64,000 bases of DNA from Streptomyces liangshanensis (GTDB lineage: Bacteria; Actinomycetota; Actinomycetes; Streptomycetales; Streptomycetaceae): positions 2,221,001 to 2,285,000 of the forward strand of contig NZ_CP050177.1 of the NCBI RefSeq assembly GCF_011694815.1, given 5' to 3'. The position numbers were made by a program, and so were the translations under genes. The notes below the pieces were generated by a model. It had not been told where the DNA came from. It was given only the letters and a program-made list of their open reading frames with translations, and did no database searches. Positions within the stretch are counted from its first letter, which is position 1. Each line of letters opens with the position of its first letter. Shown here one piece after another: positions 57,009 to 64,000 of the stretch.

Positions 57009-57548
57009 TCACCGCACCCCGAGTGATTCCTCCAGGTACGCGAGGGCGCCGACCCCGTCCTCGGCGAAGAAGACCAGGTCGAGGAGGGGCAGCGGCAGGA
57101 AGCCGTCCGCCTCCATGCGCTGGAGCTGCTGCTTGAGGCCGTCGTAGAAGCCCGCCGTGTTGAGCAGGACCACCGGCTTGGTGTGCAGGCCGTGCTTCTT
57201 GAGCTCGATGATCTCGGTCGCCTCGTCCAGCGTGCCCGCCCCGCCGACCATGATCACGACGGCGTCGGCCTTGTCGAGGAGCAGCGCCTTGCGCTCCGGG
57301 AGGTCGCGGGCGAAGACCATCTCGTCGGCGTCGGCCCGGGCCGAGCCCGCCAGGAACTCCACGGAGACGCCGACCAGCCGGCCGCCGGCCCGCGCGACCC
57401 CGTCGGCGACGACCCCCATCAGCCCGGTGTCCGAGCCGCCCCACACCAGCGTGTGGCCGCCCTTGCCGATCAGTTCGGCGAACTCGCGGGCGGGGCGTAT
57501 GTAGCGCTCGTCGAGGTCGGCGGCGGAGAGGAAGACGCAGATGTTCAT
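57009..57548 (-). CDS. LOG-family protein (nucleotide 5'-monophosphate phosphoribohydrolase type)
   Basis: This 179-aa Rossmann-fold protein has the LOG signature GGAGTLDEATEI (about 102-113) and the earlier VWGGSDTGLMGVVADG. Characterised members cleave cytokinin riboside or other nucleoside monophosphates to base and ribose 5-phosphate. Here a general nucleotide-sanitising role is as likely as cytokinin production. ATG at 57546-57548. It is divergent from the DUF427 gene and 64 bp upstream of the SDR-MetE-ligA run, so it may head that transcription unit. Confidence 0.85.
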   Translation of the reverse strand: MNICVFLSAADLDERYIRPAREFAELIGKGGHTLVWGGSDTGLMGVVADGVARAGGRLVGVSVEFLAGSARADADEMVFARDLPERKALLLDKADAVVIMVGGAGTLDEATEIIELKKHGLHTKPVVLLNTAGFYDGLKQQLQRMEADGFLPLPLLDLVFFAEDGVGALAYLEESLGVR

Positions 57549-57700
57549 CGGGCCACCGTAAAGGCCGGGATGTCGGGAAGACCACGCGGCGGTCCGGTGC
57601 TGAAGGGTGTGGGGTGAGCGCGTCCCGGCGCACGACCGGGCCGTACCACCCCGCTCCCGAGCCGCACACCGAGCCGCACCTCCCGAGGGGACTGACGATC

Positions 57701-58030
57701 ATGGCCGCAGGCCACACCATCACCATCGAGCAGGGCACCACGCACGTACGGGTGATCAGGGACGGGCAGGTGGTCGCCGAGAGCCGCCGTCCGCTGCTCC
57801 TGCGCGAGACGGGCCTGCCGGTCCGGTACTACATCCCGCCGCAGGACGTCAGGACCGAGTTGCTGACCCCGTCCGACACCAGCACCCACTGTCCGTGGAA
57901 GGGCGACGCGTCGTACTGGTCGCTGCCCGACGCGCCGGACCTGGTCTGGGGATACGAGGAGCCGAAGGCGGAGGTCGCGCAGATCAAGGGGCACTTCTGC
58001 TTCTACGACACCGAGGTCCTGGCGGTCTGA
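57701..58030 (+). CDS. DUF427 domain protein
   Basis: This 109-aa protein starts at ATG 57701 behind GAGGGGA; the frame is open further upstream without support. It matches the DUF427 beta-fold family: VRVIRDGQVVAESRRPLLLRETG, VRYYIPPQDV, STHCPWKGDASYWSL and the final CFYDTEVLAV. The conserved His-Cys-Pro-Trp-Lys-Gly segment is the family hallmark. Molecular function is not established. Confidence 0.85.
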   Translation: MAAGHTITIEQGTTHVRVIRDGQVVAESRRPLLLRETGLPVRYYIPPQDVRTELLTPSDTSTHCPWKGDASYWSLPDAPDLVWGYEEPKAEVAQIKGHFCFYDTEVLAV

Positions 58031-58098
58031 ACGGGCCCGCGAAAAGAATCTTCGCCCGTGAGCGATGAGTTGTGCGGGGCCCGCCGGTCTCCCCCGGT

Positions 58099-58884
58099 AT
58101 GAACATTGCGTGCAAGGCGAAGTCGGGGGACGGCACCCTCATCGCGTACCGGCGGACCGGCGGCGGACCGCCCCTGATCCTGGTGAGCGGAACCCTCGGC
58201 ACCGCCGAGACGGAGACCCGGCTCGCCGAGCTGCTCGCGCCGCGCTTCGAGGTGTTCGTGTACGACCGCCGGGGGCGCGGCGCGAGCGGTGACACCGGCC
58301 CGTACGAGGTGCGGCGCGAGATCGAGGACCTGGCGAGCCTCCTCGCGGAGGCGGGCGGGAGCGCTTCCGTGTACGGGGTGTCGGCGGGGGCGATCCTCGT
58401 GCTGGAGGCGGCGGCGGCCGGGCTGCCGATCACGCAGTTCGCGCTGTACGAGCCCCCGTACCCCACCGACCCGTCGGTCCTGCCGGACCGCACGGCCTTC
58501 ACCGAGCGGCTGACGAGCCTGCTGGCGCAGGGGCGGCGGGACGGCGCGGTCGAGCTGTTCCTGTCGATGGTGGGCACGCCGCGCGACCTGATCGCGGGAA
58601 TGCGCCGCTCGCCGCTCTGGCCGGGCCTGACGGCGCTCGCGCACACCCTGGCGTACGACAACGCCCTGGTGGGCCTGGAGCCGGTCCCGCAGGAGCGGCT
58701 GGCGGCGATCGGGACGCGGGGGATGGTGGTGGACGGCGGGGCCAGTACGAGAGCGTTACGCACGGCCGCGAAGGCAGTGGCCACGGCCCTGCCCCGCGGC
58801 CGTCACCGCACCCTGACGGGCCAGACGCACGAGGTGGCGCCGCATGTACTGGCGCCGGTGCTGACGGAGTTCTTCACAGCGTGA
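58099..58884 (+). CDS. Alpha/beta hydrolase
   Basis: This 261-aa cytoplasmic hydrolase has the HG-like oxyanion strand replaced by LILVSGTLGT, VYDRRGRGASGD, the nucleophile elbow YGVSAGAILVLE, and the late His in LTGQTHEVAPHV. Ser in G-x-S-x-G is intact; the acidic triad member is likely in VVDGGAS. ATG at 58099 is preceded by no strong ribosome site. It follows the DUF427 gene by 68 bp and may be co-transcribed. The substrate is unknown. Confidence 0.83.
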   Translation: MNIACKAKSGDGTLIAYRRTGGGPPLILVSGTLGTAETETRLAELLAPRFEVFVYDRRGRGASGDTGPYEVRREIEDLASLLAEAGGSASVYGVSAGAILVLEAAAAGLPITQFALYEPPYPTDPSVLPDRTAFTERLTSLLAQGRRDGAVELFLSMVGTPRDLIAGMRRSPLWPGLTALAHTLAYDNALVGLEPVPQERLAAIGTRGMVVDGGASTRALRTAAKAVATALPRGRHRTLTGQTHEVAPHVLAPVLTEFFTA

Positions 58885-58925
58885 CGCCGACCACCGCCCG
58901 CGCCCGCGCCGCCGAGCCCCTCGTC

Positions 58926-59858
58926 CTAACGGTCCGTGCCCACCGCGCCGGTCGGCAGCAGTGCGTGCACGCCCCACACCTGGTTGGCGACCTGCGTGAC
59001 CCGCAGGTCGACCGTCGCGCTGGCCAGCGCCAGCGCCGTGGCGCGGTCCAGCCCGAAGAGGGAGCCCATCCAGGTCAGCATGGCGTCGAGCGCCTGCGCC
59101 GACGCCTCGTTGAGGTCCGCGTCGAAGCCGAAGGTGATCCGTCCCGCCGGGGTCACCGCGTGCACGGTCGGTACGGGCGGAGCCGTCTCCACGTCGAGCG
59201 TCAGCCGGGTGGTCATGCCGCACTCCACCGCCGTACCGGACACCTCGCCGTCCCCCTGGGCCGCGTGGCCGTCCCCGACGCACAGCAGCGCGTCGTCCAC
59301 GGTGACCGGCAGGTACAGCGTGGATCCCGCGACCAGCTCCCGGCAGTCGATGTTGCCGCCGCCCGCCACCCGGGGCGGCACGGTCGGGTGCTCGCCCGGT
59401 TCGGCGGGCGGCAGGCCGATGACGCCGAGGAAGGGCGCCAGCGACACGGTGTGGCCGTACTGGTTCGTGCCCGTGCCCGCGTCGGCGTCCAGCTCCCACA
59501 GCAGCCAGGACGGGTCGGTGTCCGTGAGCCCGAGACGCCGGTTCAGCGGGGTGTCCGCCGCGGCGGACACCGTCCAGCCCCACGGGTCGGGACGCAGCGA
59601 CTCGACCCGCACCGCGAGCGCGGTCCCGGGGCGGGCGCCGCGCACGGCGATCGGGCCGACGAGGCAGTGCCCGGGCCGGCCGGGGAACATCCTGGGGCGC
59701 GGCTCCCCGGGGGTGCGCTGCCGCTCCAGGTGGCCCGAGGCGTCGAGCGAGTGGACGACGACGGTGTCCCCGGGGTCGACGGTCAGCACCGGGGGCAGGT
59801 CGCGCGAGAAGACGTGGGTGACCGTGCCGGGCACGGACTCCAGCCGGTGTTCGGCCAC
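58926..59858 (-). CDS. Acetamidase/formamidase-family protein
   Basis: This 310-aa protein has the FmdA/AmdA fold pattern: VDPGDTVVVHSLDASGHL, GPIAVRGARPGTALAVRVESL, the GGNIDCRELVAGSTLYLPV segment, and metal/active-site region ALLCVGDGHAAQGDGEVSGTAVEC. The family hydrolyses short amides such as formamide or acetamide to ammonia and the acid. GTG at 59856-59858 follows AAGGG. It lies downstream of mnmA, beyond a hairpin. Confidence 0.88.
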   Translation of the reverse strand: MAEHRLESVPGTVTHVFSRDLPPVLTVDPGDTVVVHSLDASGHLERQRTPGEPRPRMFPGRPGHCLVGPIAVRGARPGTALAVRVESLRPDPWGWTVSAAADTPLNRRLGLTDTDPSWLLWELDADAGTGTNQYGHTVSLAPFLGVIGLPPAEPGEHPTVPPRVAGGGNIDCRELVAGSTLYLPVTVDDALLCVGDGHAAQGDGEVSGTAVECGMTTRLTLDVETAPPVPTVHAVTPAGRITFGFDADLNEASAQALDAMLTWMGSLFGLDRATALALASATVDLRVTQVANQVWGVHALLPTGAVGTDR

Positions 59859-59885
59859 GATGGGTGAGCCCTTCCTGAGGAGGTC

Positions 59886-59907
59886 GGCATCCCGTCCCCG
59901 GGATGCC
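59886..59907 (-). terminator. Hairpin terminator after mnmA
   Basis: GGCATCCCG (59886-59894) pairs with CGGGATGCC (59899-59907) around a 4-nt loop, 71 bp past the mnmA stop and ahead of the amidase gene. Confidence 0.6.
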
Positions 59908-59978
59908 GGTCCGGTGCCGGCCCGCCGCCGGTCCGCTGCCGGTCCGAGGACGCCGGCAGGAGGACGCCTGGGCCGCTG

Positions 59979-61112
59979 TCAGCCCGCCAGCGCGTCCGTA
60001 CGGCGCCGCTCGGTCGTCGCGATCGTCGCCGAGCCGACCACGCGGGTGCCGTCGTAGAGCACGATCGCCTGGCCCGGGGCCACCCCGCGGACCGGGGCGT
60101 CGAAGGTGACGCGCAGGGTGCCGTCGGACAGCTCCGCCTCGACGGGGGTCTCGTCGCCGTGGGCGCGCAGCTGCGCGGTGTACGTGCCCCGTCCCTCCGG
60201 AGCCGTACCGCCGCACCAGCGGGGCTTGATCGCGGTCAGGGCGGTGACGTCCAGCGCGGCGGCCGGGCCGACGGTGACGGTGTTGTCCACCGGCGAGATG
60301 TCCAGGACGTAGCGCGGCTTGCCGTCGGCGGCCGGGTGGCCGATCCGCAGCCCCTTGCGCTGGCCGATCGTGAAGCCGAACGCGCCCTCGTGGCTGCCGA
60401 TCCTGGCGCCGGACTCGTCGACGATGTCGCCCTCGGCCTTGCCGAGGCGCTTCGCCAGGAAGCCCTGGGTGTCGCCGTCCGCGATGAAGCAGATGTCGTG
60501 GCTGTCGGGCTTCTTCGCCACGGCCAGGCCCCGCCGCTCCGCCTCCGCGCGGATCTCGTCCTTCGTGGTGAGGGTGTCGCCCAGCGGGAACATCGCGTGG
60601 GCGAGCTGGCGCTCGTCGAGGACCCCGAGGACGTACGACTGGTCCTTGGCCATGTCGCTCGCGCGGTGCAGCTCGCGCGCCCCGTCGGGGCCGGTGACGA
60701 CCGTCGCGTAGTGGCCGGTGCAGACGGCGTCGAAGCCGAGGGCGAGCGCCTTGTCCAGGAGCGCCGCGAACTTGATCTTCTCGTTGCAGCGCAGGCACGG
60801 GTTGGGCGTGCGGCCCGCCTCGTACTCGGCGACGAAGTCGTCCACGACGTCCTCGCGGAAGCGTTCCGCCAGGTCCCACACGTAGAACGGGATGCCGATG
60901 ACGTCGGCGGCGCGGCGGGCGTCGCGGGAGTCCTCGATCGTGCAACAGCCCCGCGCGCCCGTGCGGAACGACTGCGGGTTCGCGGAGAGCGCCAGGTGGA
61001 CGCCGGTCACGTCGTGTCCCGCCTCGGCGGCGCGGGCGGCGGCGACGGCGGAGTCCACACCGCCGGACATGGCGGCGAGCACGCGGAGGGGACGCTGGGT
61101 TGTCTGAGTCAT
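59979..61112 (-). CDS. mnmA: tRNA-specific 2-thiouridylase
   Basis: MnmA thiolates U34 of tRNAs for Glu, Gln and Lys using ATP and a persulfide donor. The 377-aa protein has the PP-loop [20 protein letters not shown], catalytic nucleophile Cys106 in [14 protein letters not shown], and the persulfide Cys208 in [15 protein letters not shown]. The central and C-terminal beta-barrel domains are complete. I chose ATG 61110-61112 with GGTGAGG upstream; the frame continues 11 codons further without a ribosome site. Confidence 0.95.
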   Translation of the reverse strand: MTQTTQRPLRVLAAMSGGVDSAVAAARAAEAGHDVTGVHLALSANPQSFRTGARGCCTIEDSRDARRAADVIGIPFYVWDLAERFREDVVDDFVAEYEAGRTPNPCLRCNEKIKFAALLDKALALGFDAVCTGHYATVVTGPDGARELHRASDMAKDQSYVLGVLDERQLAHAMFPLGDTLTTKDEIRAEAERRGLAVAKKPDSHDICFIADGDTQGFLAKRLGKAEGDIVDESGARIGSHEGAFGFTIGQRKGLRIGHPAADGKPRYVLDISPVDNTVTVGPAAALDVTALTAIKPRWCGGTAPEGRGTYTAQLRAHGDETPVEAELSDGTLRVTFDAPVRGVAPGQAIVLYDGTRVVGSATIATTERRRTDALAG

Positions 61113-61173
61113 AGCCTCACCAGAGTACGTGGACCCGGGAACCACCGTCGCGTGAGTATGCGTTGACGATCAC

Positions 61174-61923
61174 ATGGGCGAGAAAAAGGGGAGCCGGCGG
61201 GCCGACAGGGCCGGCCGGGGGGACGGTGGCCGGCTCGGCCGGCGGGCGGTGCTGCTCGGCGGCGCGGCGGCGGTCGTCGGCGGCGGGGTGCTCGCGCGGG
61301 ACAGGCTGGCGCCGTACTGGTGGCGGGTGCCCGGCATCGAGAAGCCGCGCAAGGAGGGCGAGCTGGACTACGCGGCGGCGGAGTGGGTCGCGGCCTCCTC
61401 GGCGAACTGGCGGCGGGCGGACCGCCCGGACGACTACACCGTGGACCGGGTGGTGATCCATGTCGTCCAGGGCAGTTACGCGACGGCGCTGAAGGTCTTC
61501 CGTGATCCGGGGCACGCGGCCGCCGCGCACTACGTGGTGCGCAAGGACGGCCATGTGGCGCAGATGATCCGCGAGTTGGACGTGGGCTTCCACGCGGGGA
61601 ACCGTACGTACAACGAACGGTCCATCGGCATCGAGCACGAGGGGTTCGTGGACGACAAGAGGTCGTTCACGACGGCGATGTACCGCTCGTCGGCGCGGCT
61701 GACGGCGGGGATATGCGCGCGGTACGGCATACCGGTGGACCGCACGCACATCATGGGCCACGTGGAGGTGCCGGGCACGGACCACACGGACCCGGGCCCG
61801 CACTGGGACTGGGCGCGGTACTTGAAGCTGGTACGGGAGGCGAGGGACCACCCGGAGCCGGTCCCCGCCCCCTCCCCCACGCCGTCCTCGACCCCCTCCA
61901 CCGCGAAACCGCGGGAGGCCTAG
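61174..61923 (+). CDS. Tat-exported N-acetylmuramoyl-L-alanine amidase (PGRP type)
   Basis: This 249-aa protein carries a twin-arginine-like signal (GRRAVLLGGAAAVVGGGVLA, about residues 22-41) and an amidase_2/PGRP domain (about 85-215). Zinc ligands are His in VVIHVVQGS, His in IMGHVEVPGTDHTDPGPHWDW, and a nearby Tyr/His set typical of the fold. It would cut the amide between muramic acid and the peptide stem during wall turnover or when attacking other bacteria. The tail is Pro/Ser/Thr-rich. Its stop overlaps the convergent regulator gene by 4 bp. Confidence 0.88.
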   Translation: MGEKKGSRRADRAGRGDGGRLGRRAVLLGGAAAVVGGGVLARDRLAPYWWRVPGIEKPRKEGELDYAAAEWVAASSANWRRADRPDDYTVDRVVIHVVQGSYATALKVFRDPGHAAAAHYVVRKDGHVAQMIRELDVGFHAGNRTYNERSIGIEHEGFVDDKRSFTTAMYRSSARLTAGICARYGIPVDRTHIMGHVEVPGTDHTDPGPHWDWARYLKLVREARDHPEPVPAPSPTPSSTPSTAKPREA

Positions 61924-62708
61924 GGGTTTGCCCGGCGGGCGTCCTCGTCGCCCTGGTCGTCCTGGTCGTCCTGGTCGTCCTGGTCGTCCTGGTCCGTGTC
62001 GGCCTTCGAGTGCAGGATCTCGCGGGCCTGCTCCGCGGCGCGGGTGATGCTCTCGGCGACGAAGTCGAGGAAGCGGGCGATGTTCTCCAGCCGGACGCCC
62101 GCCCCGGTCCCGGCACCGAGGACGGCGACGCCGTCCCGTGCCGTGCCGACGATCTGCGCGGTGGAGCGGGCGCTGGCCATCATCGACTGGTACCAGACGT
62201 CGTCGTCCACGACGTAACGCTCGCGGCGGCGTTCGTCCCGCTCCCGCCGGATGAGGCCCTGCTCCTCCAGGAACGCGACCGCCTTCGAGACCGACGCCGG
62301 GCTGACCTGGAGGCGCTGGACGAGCTCGGACGCGGTGAGGCTGCCCGCGTCGGTGAGGGTCAGGCAGGCCAGCACCCGTGACATCATCCGGGGCGCGCCG
62401 GACGCCATGAGGACGGTGGTGAACACCTCCTCGTACGCGCGCACGACCTCGTCGTCCCGCCCCTGCCCCTGCGGGGGCGCCCCCACGCGCGGGGAGGCGG
62501 TCCGCGGGCGCCGGTGGGCGCGGTGTTCGGTCGCGCGGTGGGCCAGGTCGGCGCGGTACGCGGTGGGGCCGCCGTTCCGCATCACCTCGCGGGTGACCGT
62601 CGAGGTCGGACGGTCGAGACGCCTGGCGATCTCCGCGTAGGCGAGGCCGTCGGCCAGGCCCTGGGCGATCCCCCGGCGTTCCTCGTGCGTGAGCCTGCCT
62701 CCCGGCAT
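61920..62708 (-). CDS. Regulator with two helix-turn-helix domains (IS30-type HTH plus GbsR/MarR)
   Basis: This 262-aa protein has an N-terminal HTH like those at the start of IS30 transposases (RLTHEERRGIAQGLADGLAY, then AEIARRLDRPTSTVTREVMR; about 4-45) and a GbsR/MarR winged helix (about 95-180: LTASELVQRLQVSPASVSKA, LIRRERDERRRERYVVDDD). The C-terminus (about 245-262) is a repeat-encoded DQDDQDDQ tract. ATG 62706-62708 follows AAGGGG; the longer open frame lacks support. It is divergent from the DUF4097-hydrolase genes; TTGCAAC repeats between them are likely its binding sites. Confidence 0.83.
   Translation of the reverse strand: MPGGRLTHEERRGIAQGLADGLAYAEIARRLDRPTSTVTREVMRNGGPTAYRADLAHRATEHRAHRRPRTASPRVGAPPQGQGRDDEVVRAYEEVFTTVLMASGAPRMMSRVLACLTLTDAGSLTASELVQRLQVSPASVSKAVAFLEEQGLIRRERDERRRERYVVDDDVWYQSMMASARSTAQIVGTARDGVAVLGAGTGAGVRLENIARFLDFVAESITRAAEQAREILHSKADTDQDDQDDQDDQDDQGDEDARRANP
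61952..61994. repeat. 9-bp tandem repeat in the regulator 3' end
   Basis: CCTGGTCGT is repeated 4.8 times in exact 9-bp steps from 61952. In the minus-strand gene it encodes DDQ units, so copy-number changes would be in frame and alter the acidic tail length. Confidence 0.85.
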
Positions 62709-62775
62709 GGGCGTTCCCCTTTGTCGTCCTCGGTCTTGTCGCCTCGGTGGTCGCACCATAGCGTTCACCTCCATT

Positions 62776-62907
62776 CCATTGCAACGAACGTCGACCTGCG
62801 TTGCATTAACCGGCAACTCCATTGCAACAACTTCCTAGCCCTGAGCTGCATAGATGCGATCCGAGCGCAACAACACCGTTGAGCATTCCATGAATGCAAC
62901 GTAGCGT
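62776..62907 (+). promoter_or_regulatory. Promoter and operator cluster of the DUF4097 gene
   Basis: TTGAGC (62879-62884), a 17-bp spacer and TAGCGT (62902-62907) form a plus-strand promoter. The spacer contains a perfect inverted repeat GCATTC-CAT-GAATGC (62883-62897). The half-site (A/T)TGCAAC occurs at 62779-62785, 62822-62828 and 62894-62900, and in inverted form (GTTGCAT) at 62800-62806; the first and inverted copies make TGCAAC-N14-GTTGCA. The region is markedly AT-rich. Control by the divergent GbsR/MarR protein is likely. Confidence 0.65.
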
Positions 62908-62944
62908 TTCTCTCATCGGAAACAACAACCCGAAGGAAGAAACC

Positions 62945-63616
62945 ATGCAGAAGTTCACCACCCCCGCCCCGGTCTCCGCCGTCCTCGACCTCCCCGCCGG
63001 CCGCGTCCGGTTCATCGCCGCCGACCGGGCCGACACCACGGTCGAGATCCTGCCCGCGGACCCCTCGAAGAGCCGCGACGTGAAGGCGGCGGAGCGGATC
63101 TCGGTCGCGTACGGCGACGGCGTCCTCCGGATCGAGGCCGCGCCGGCGGAGACCCGGAGCCTCCGCGACCCCGGAGCCGTCGAGGTCACGGTCCAACTGC
63201 CCGCCGGCTCCCGCGTCGAGGCCAAGGCGGCGAGCGCCGAGTTCCGGGGCGTCGGGCAGCTCGGCGACGTCACCTTCGAGGGCGCGCACGGCTCGGTCAA
63301 GCTCGACGAGACGGCCGCCGCCCGCCTCACCCTCCTCGCCGGCGACATCGCGGTCGGCCGCCTGGGCGGCCCGGCGGAGATCAGCACCCAGAAGGGCGAC
63401 ATCCGGATCACCGAGGCCCTGCGCGGCACCCTCGAACTGCGCACCGAGGCCGGCGACGTGACGGTCGGCACGCCGCGCGGGGTCTCCGGCTCCCTGGACG
63501 CCCGTACCGCCTACGGCCGGATCCACAACGCGCTCAGGAACACCGAGGGCGCGGACGCGGCCGTGCACATCCACGCGACGACGTCGTACGGCGACATCAC
63601 CGCGCGCGGCCTCTAG
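62945..63616 (+). CDS. DUF4097-type beta-strand repeat protein
   Basis: This 223-aa protein lacks signal and membrane segments and is composed of repeated beta strands of the DUF4097/adhesin-like type (SGSLDARTAYGRIHNALR, TTSYGDITARGL, STQKGDIRITEALRGTLEL), predicted to form a right-handed beta solenoid. ATG 62945 follows GAAGGA. The start MQKFTTPAPVSAVLDLPAGR fits related proteins that sit next to GbsR/MarR regulators. It is followed at 33 bp by an alpha/beta hydrolase. Function is not established. Confidence 0.82.
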   Translation: MQKFTTPAPVSAVLDLPAGRVRFIAADRADTTVEILPADPSKSRDVKAAERISVAYGDGVLRIEAAPAETRSLRDPGAVEVTVQLPAGSRVEAKAASAEFRGVGQLGDVTFEGAHGSVKLDETAAARLTLLAGDIAVGRLGGPAEISTQKGDIRITEALRGTLELRTEAGDVTVGTPRGVSGSLDARTAYGRIHNALRNTEGADAAVHIHATTSYGDITARGL

Positions 63617-63648
63617 ACCACTCCCTCCCGACCGGAAGAAGGCACACC

Positions 63649-64000
63649 GTGACAGAACGGAACTCCCCCTGGACCGGCATGGTGGCGATCGACGACACCG
63701 CCCTCGCCGTGACCGACACCGGCGGCGCGGGACAGGCCGTCGTCTACCTCAACGGCTCCTACGCCGACCAGTCCCACTGGCGGCGCGTCATCGCCGAACT
63801 CGGCGGCGGCTACCGGCACATCACCTACGACGAGCGCGCCCGGGGCAAGTCGGAACGGGCCACGGACTACTCGTTCGAGGCGTGCCTCCGCGACCTCGAC
63901 GCGGTCCTCACCGCCCGGGGCGTGGAGCGGCCGATCCTGGTGGGCTGGTCGTACGGCGCGATGATCGCGATGCACTGGGCCTCGCGCCACCCGGAGCGCA
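63649..64000 (+). CDS. Alpha/beta hydrolase, 3' end outside window
   Basis: GTG at 63649 follows GAAGAAGG. The visible 117 residues contain VVYLNGSYADQSHWRRVIAEL (oxyanion strand), TYDERARGKS, and the nucleophile elbow ILVGWSYGAMIAMHWASRHP, typical of the alpha/beta hydrolase fold. The catalytic His lies beyond the window. It is the second gene after the DUF4097 protein and is probably co-transcribed with it under the divergent regulator. Confidence 0.82.
   Translation, partial: MTERNSPWTGMVAIDDTALAVTDTGGAGQAVVYLNGSYADQSHWRRVIAELGGGYRHITYDERARGKSERATDYSFEACLRDLDAVLTARGVERPILVGWSYGAMIAMHWASRHPER

Overview
The window looks like a chromosomal segment of a Streptomyces-type actinomycete. GC is very high with a strong third-position GC bias, GTG starts are frequent, and the gene order cimA, ilvE, leuB, DUF1206, pruA, proline dehydrogenase, putR, serA, ilvC, ilvN, ilvB, gatB, gatA, gatC, ligA, mnmA is the conserved core order of that genus. 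No tRNA, rRNA, CRISPR array, transposase or phage gene was seen.

Positions 1-9,630 are an accessory polysaccharide-degrading block: a partial membrane protein, a secreted GH3 beta-glucosidase, a secreted GH16 beta-1,3-glucanase with two discoidin domains, a remnant of a GH1 beta-glucosidase, a LacI regulator, and a divergent secreted GH30 glucanase with a ricin-type lectin domain. With the GH18 chitinase at 43.6-45.1 kb, these enzymes could attack the beta-1,3/beta-1,6-glucan and chitin of fungal or oomycete walls.

Positions 9.6-26.7 kb hold amino-acid metabolism: citramalate synthase (cimA), ilvE, leuB, serA, ilvC, ilvN and ilvB, interrupted by the proline catabolic pair pruA/proline dehydrogenase with its divergent regulator putR. 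Two leader-peptide attenuators are visible. One is the familiar MRTRILVLGKRVG leader before ilvB. The other is a second, apparently leaderless GTG leader rich in branched-chain codons, including ATT ATT, before cimA. Nested inverted repeats sit at the leuB promoter, and an 18-bp element is shared by the ilvE and 14.5-kb intergenic regions.

Positions 26.7-45.1 kb carry a membrane PAS-GGDEF-EAL protein (cdgE-like) whose EAL domain is degenerate, oxidoreductases, a lipoprotein sugar dehydrogenase, a large LuxR-type ATPase regulator, an MMPL transporter, a TetR/SDR divergent pair with a clear operator, and the chitinase, whose promoter spacer contains a DasR-like site.

Positions 45.3-61.1 kb are housekeeping: an anion permease, the gatC-gatA-small membrane protein-gatB operon, an rmdB-like GGDEF-EAL protein with intact motifs, NAD-dependent DNA ligase, a short MetE-like protein, a LOG-family protein and mnmA. 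The right end has a Tat-type PGRP amidase, a two-HTH regulator, and a divergent DUF4097/alpha-beta hydrolase pair with a well-resolved promoter and operator region; the last gene runs off the window.
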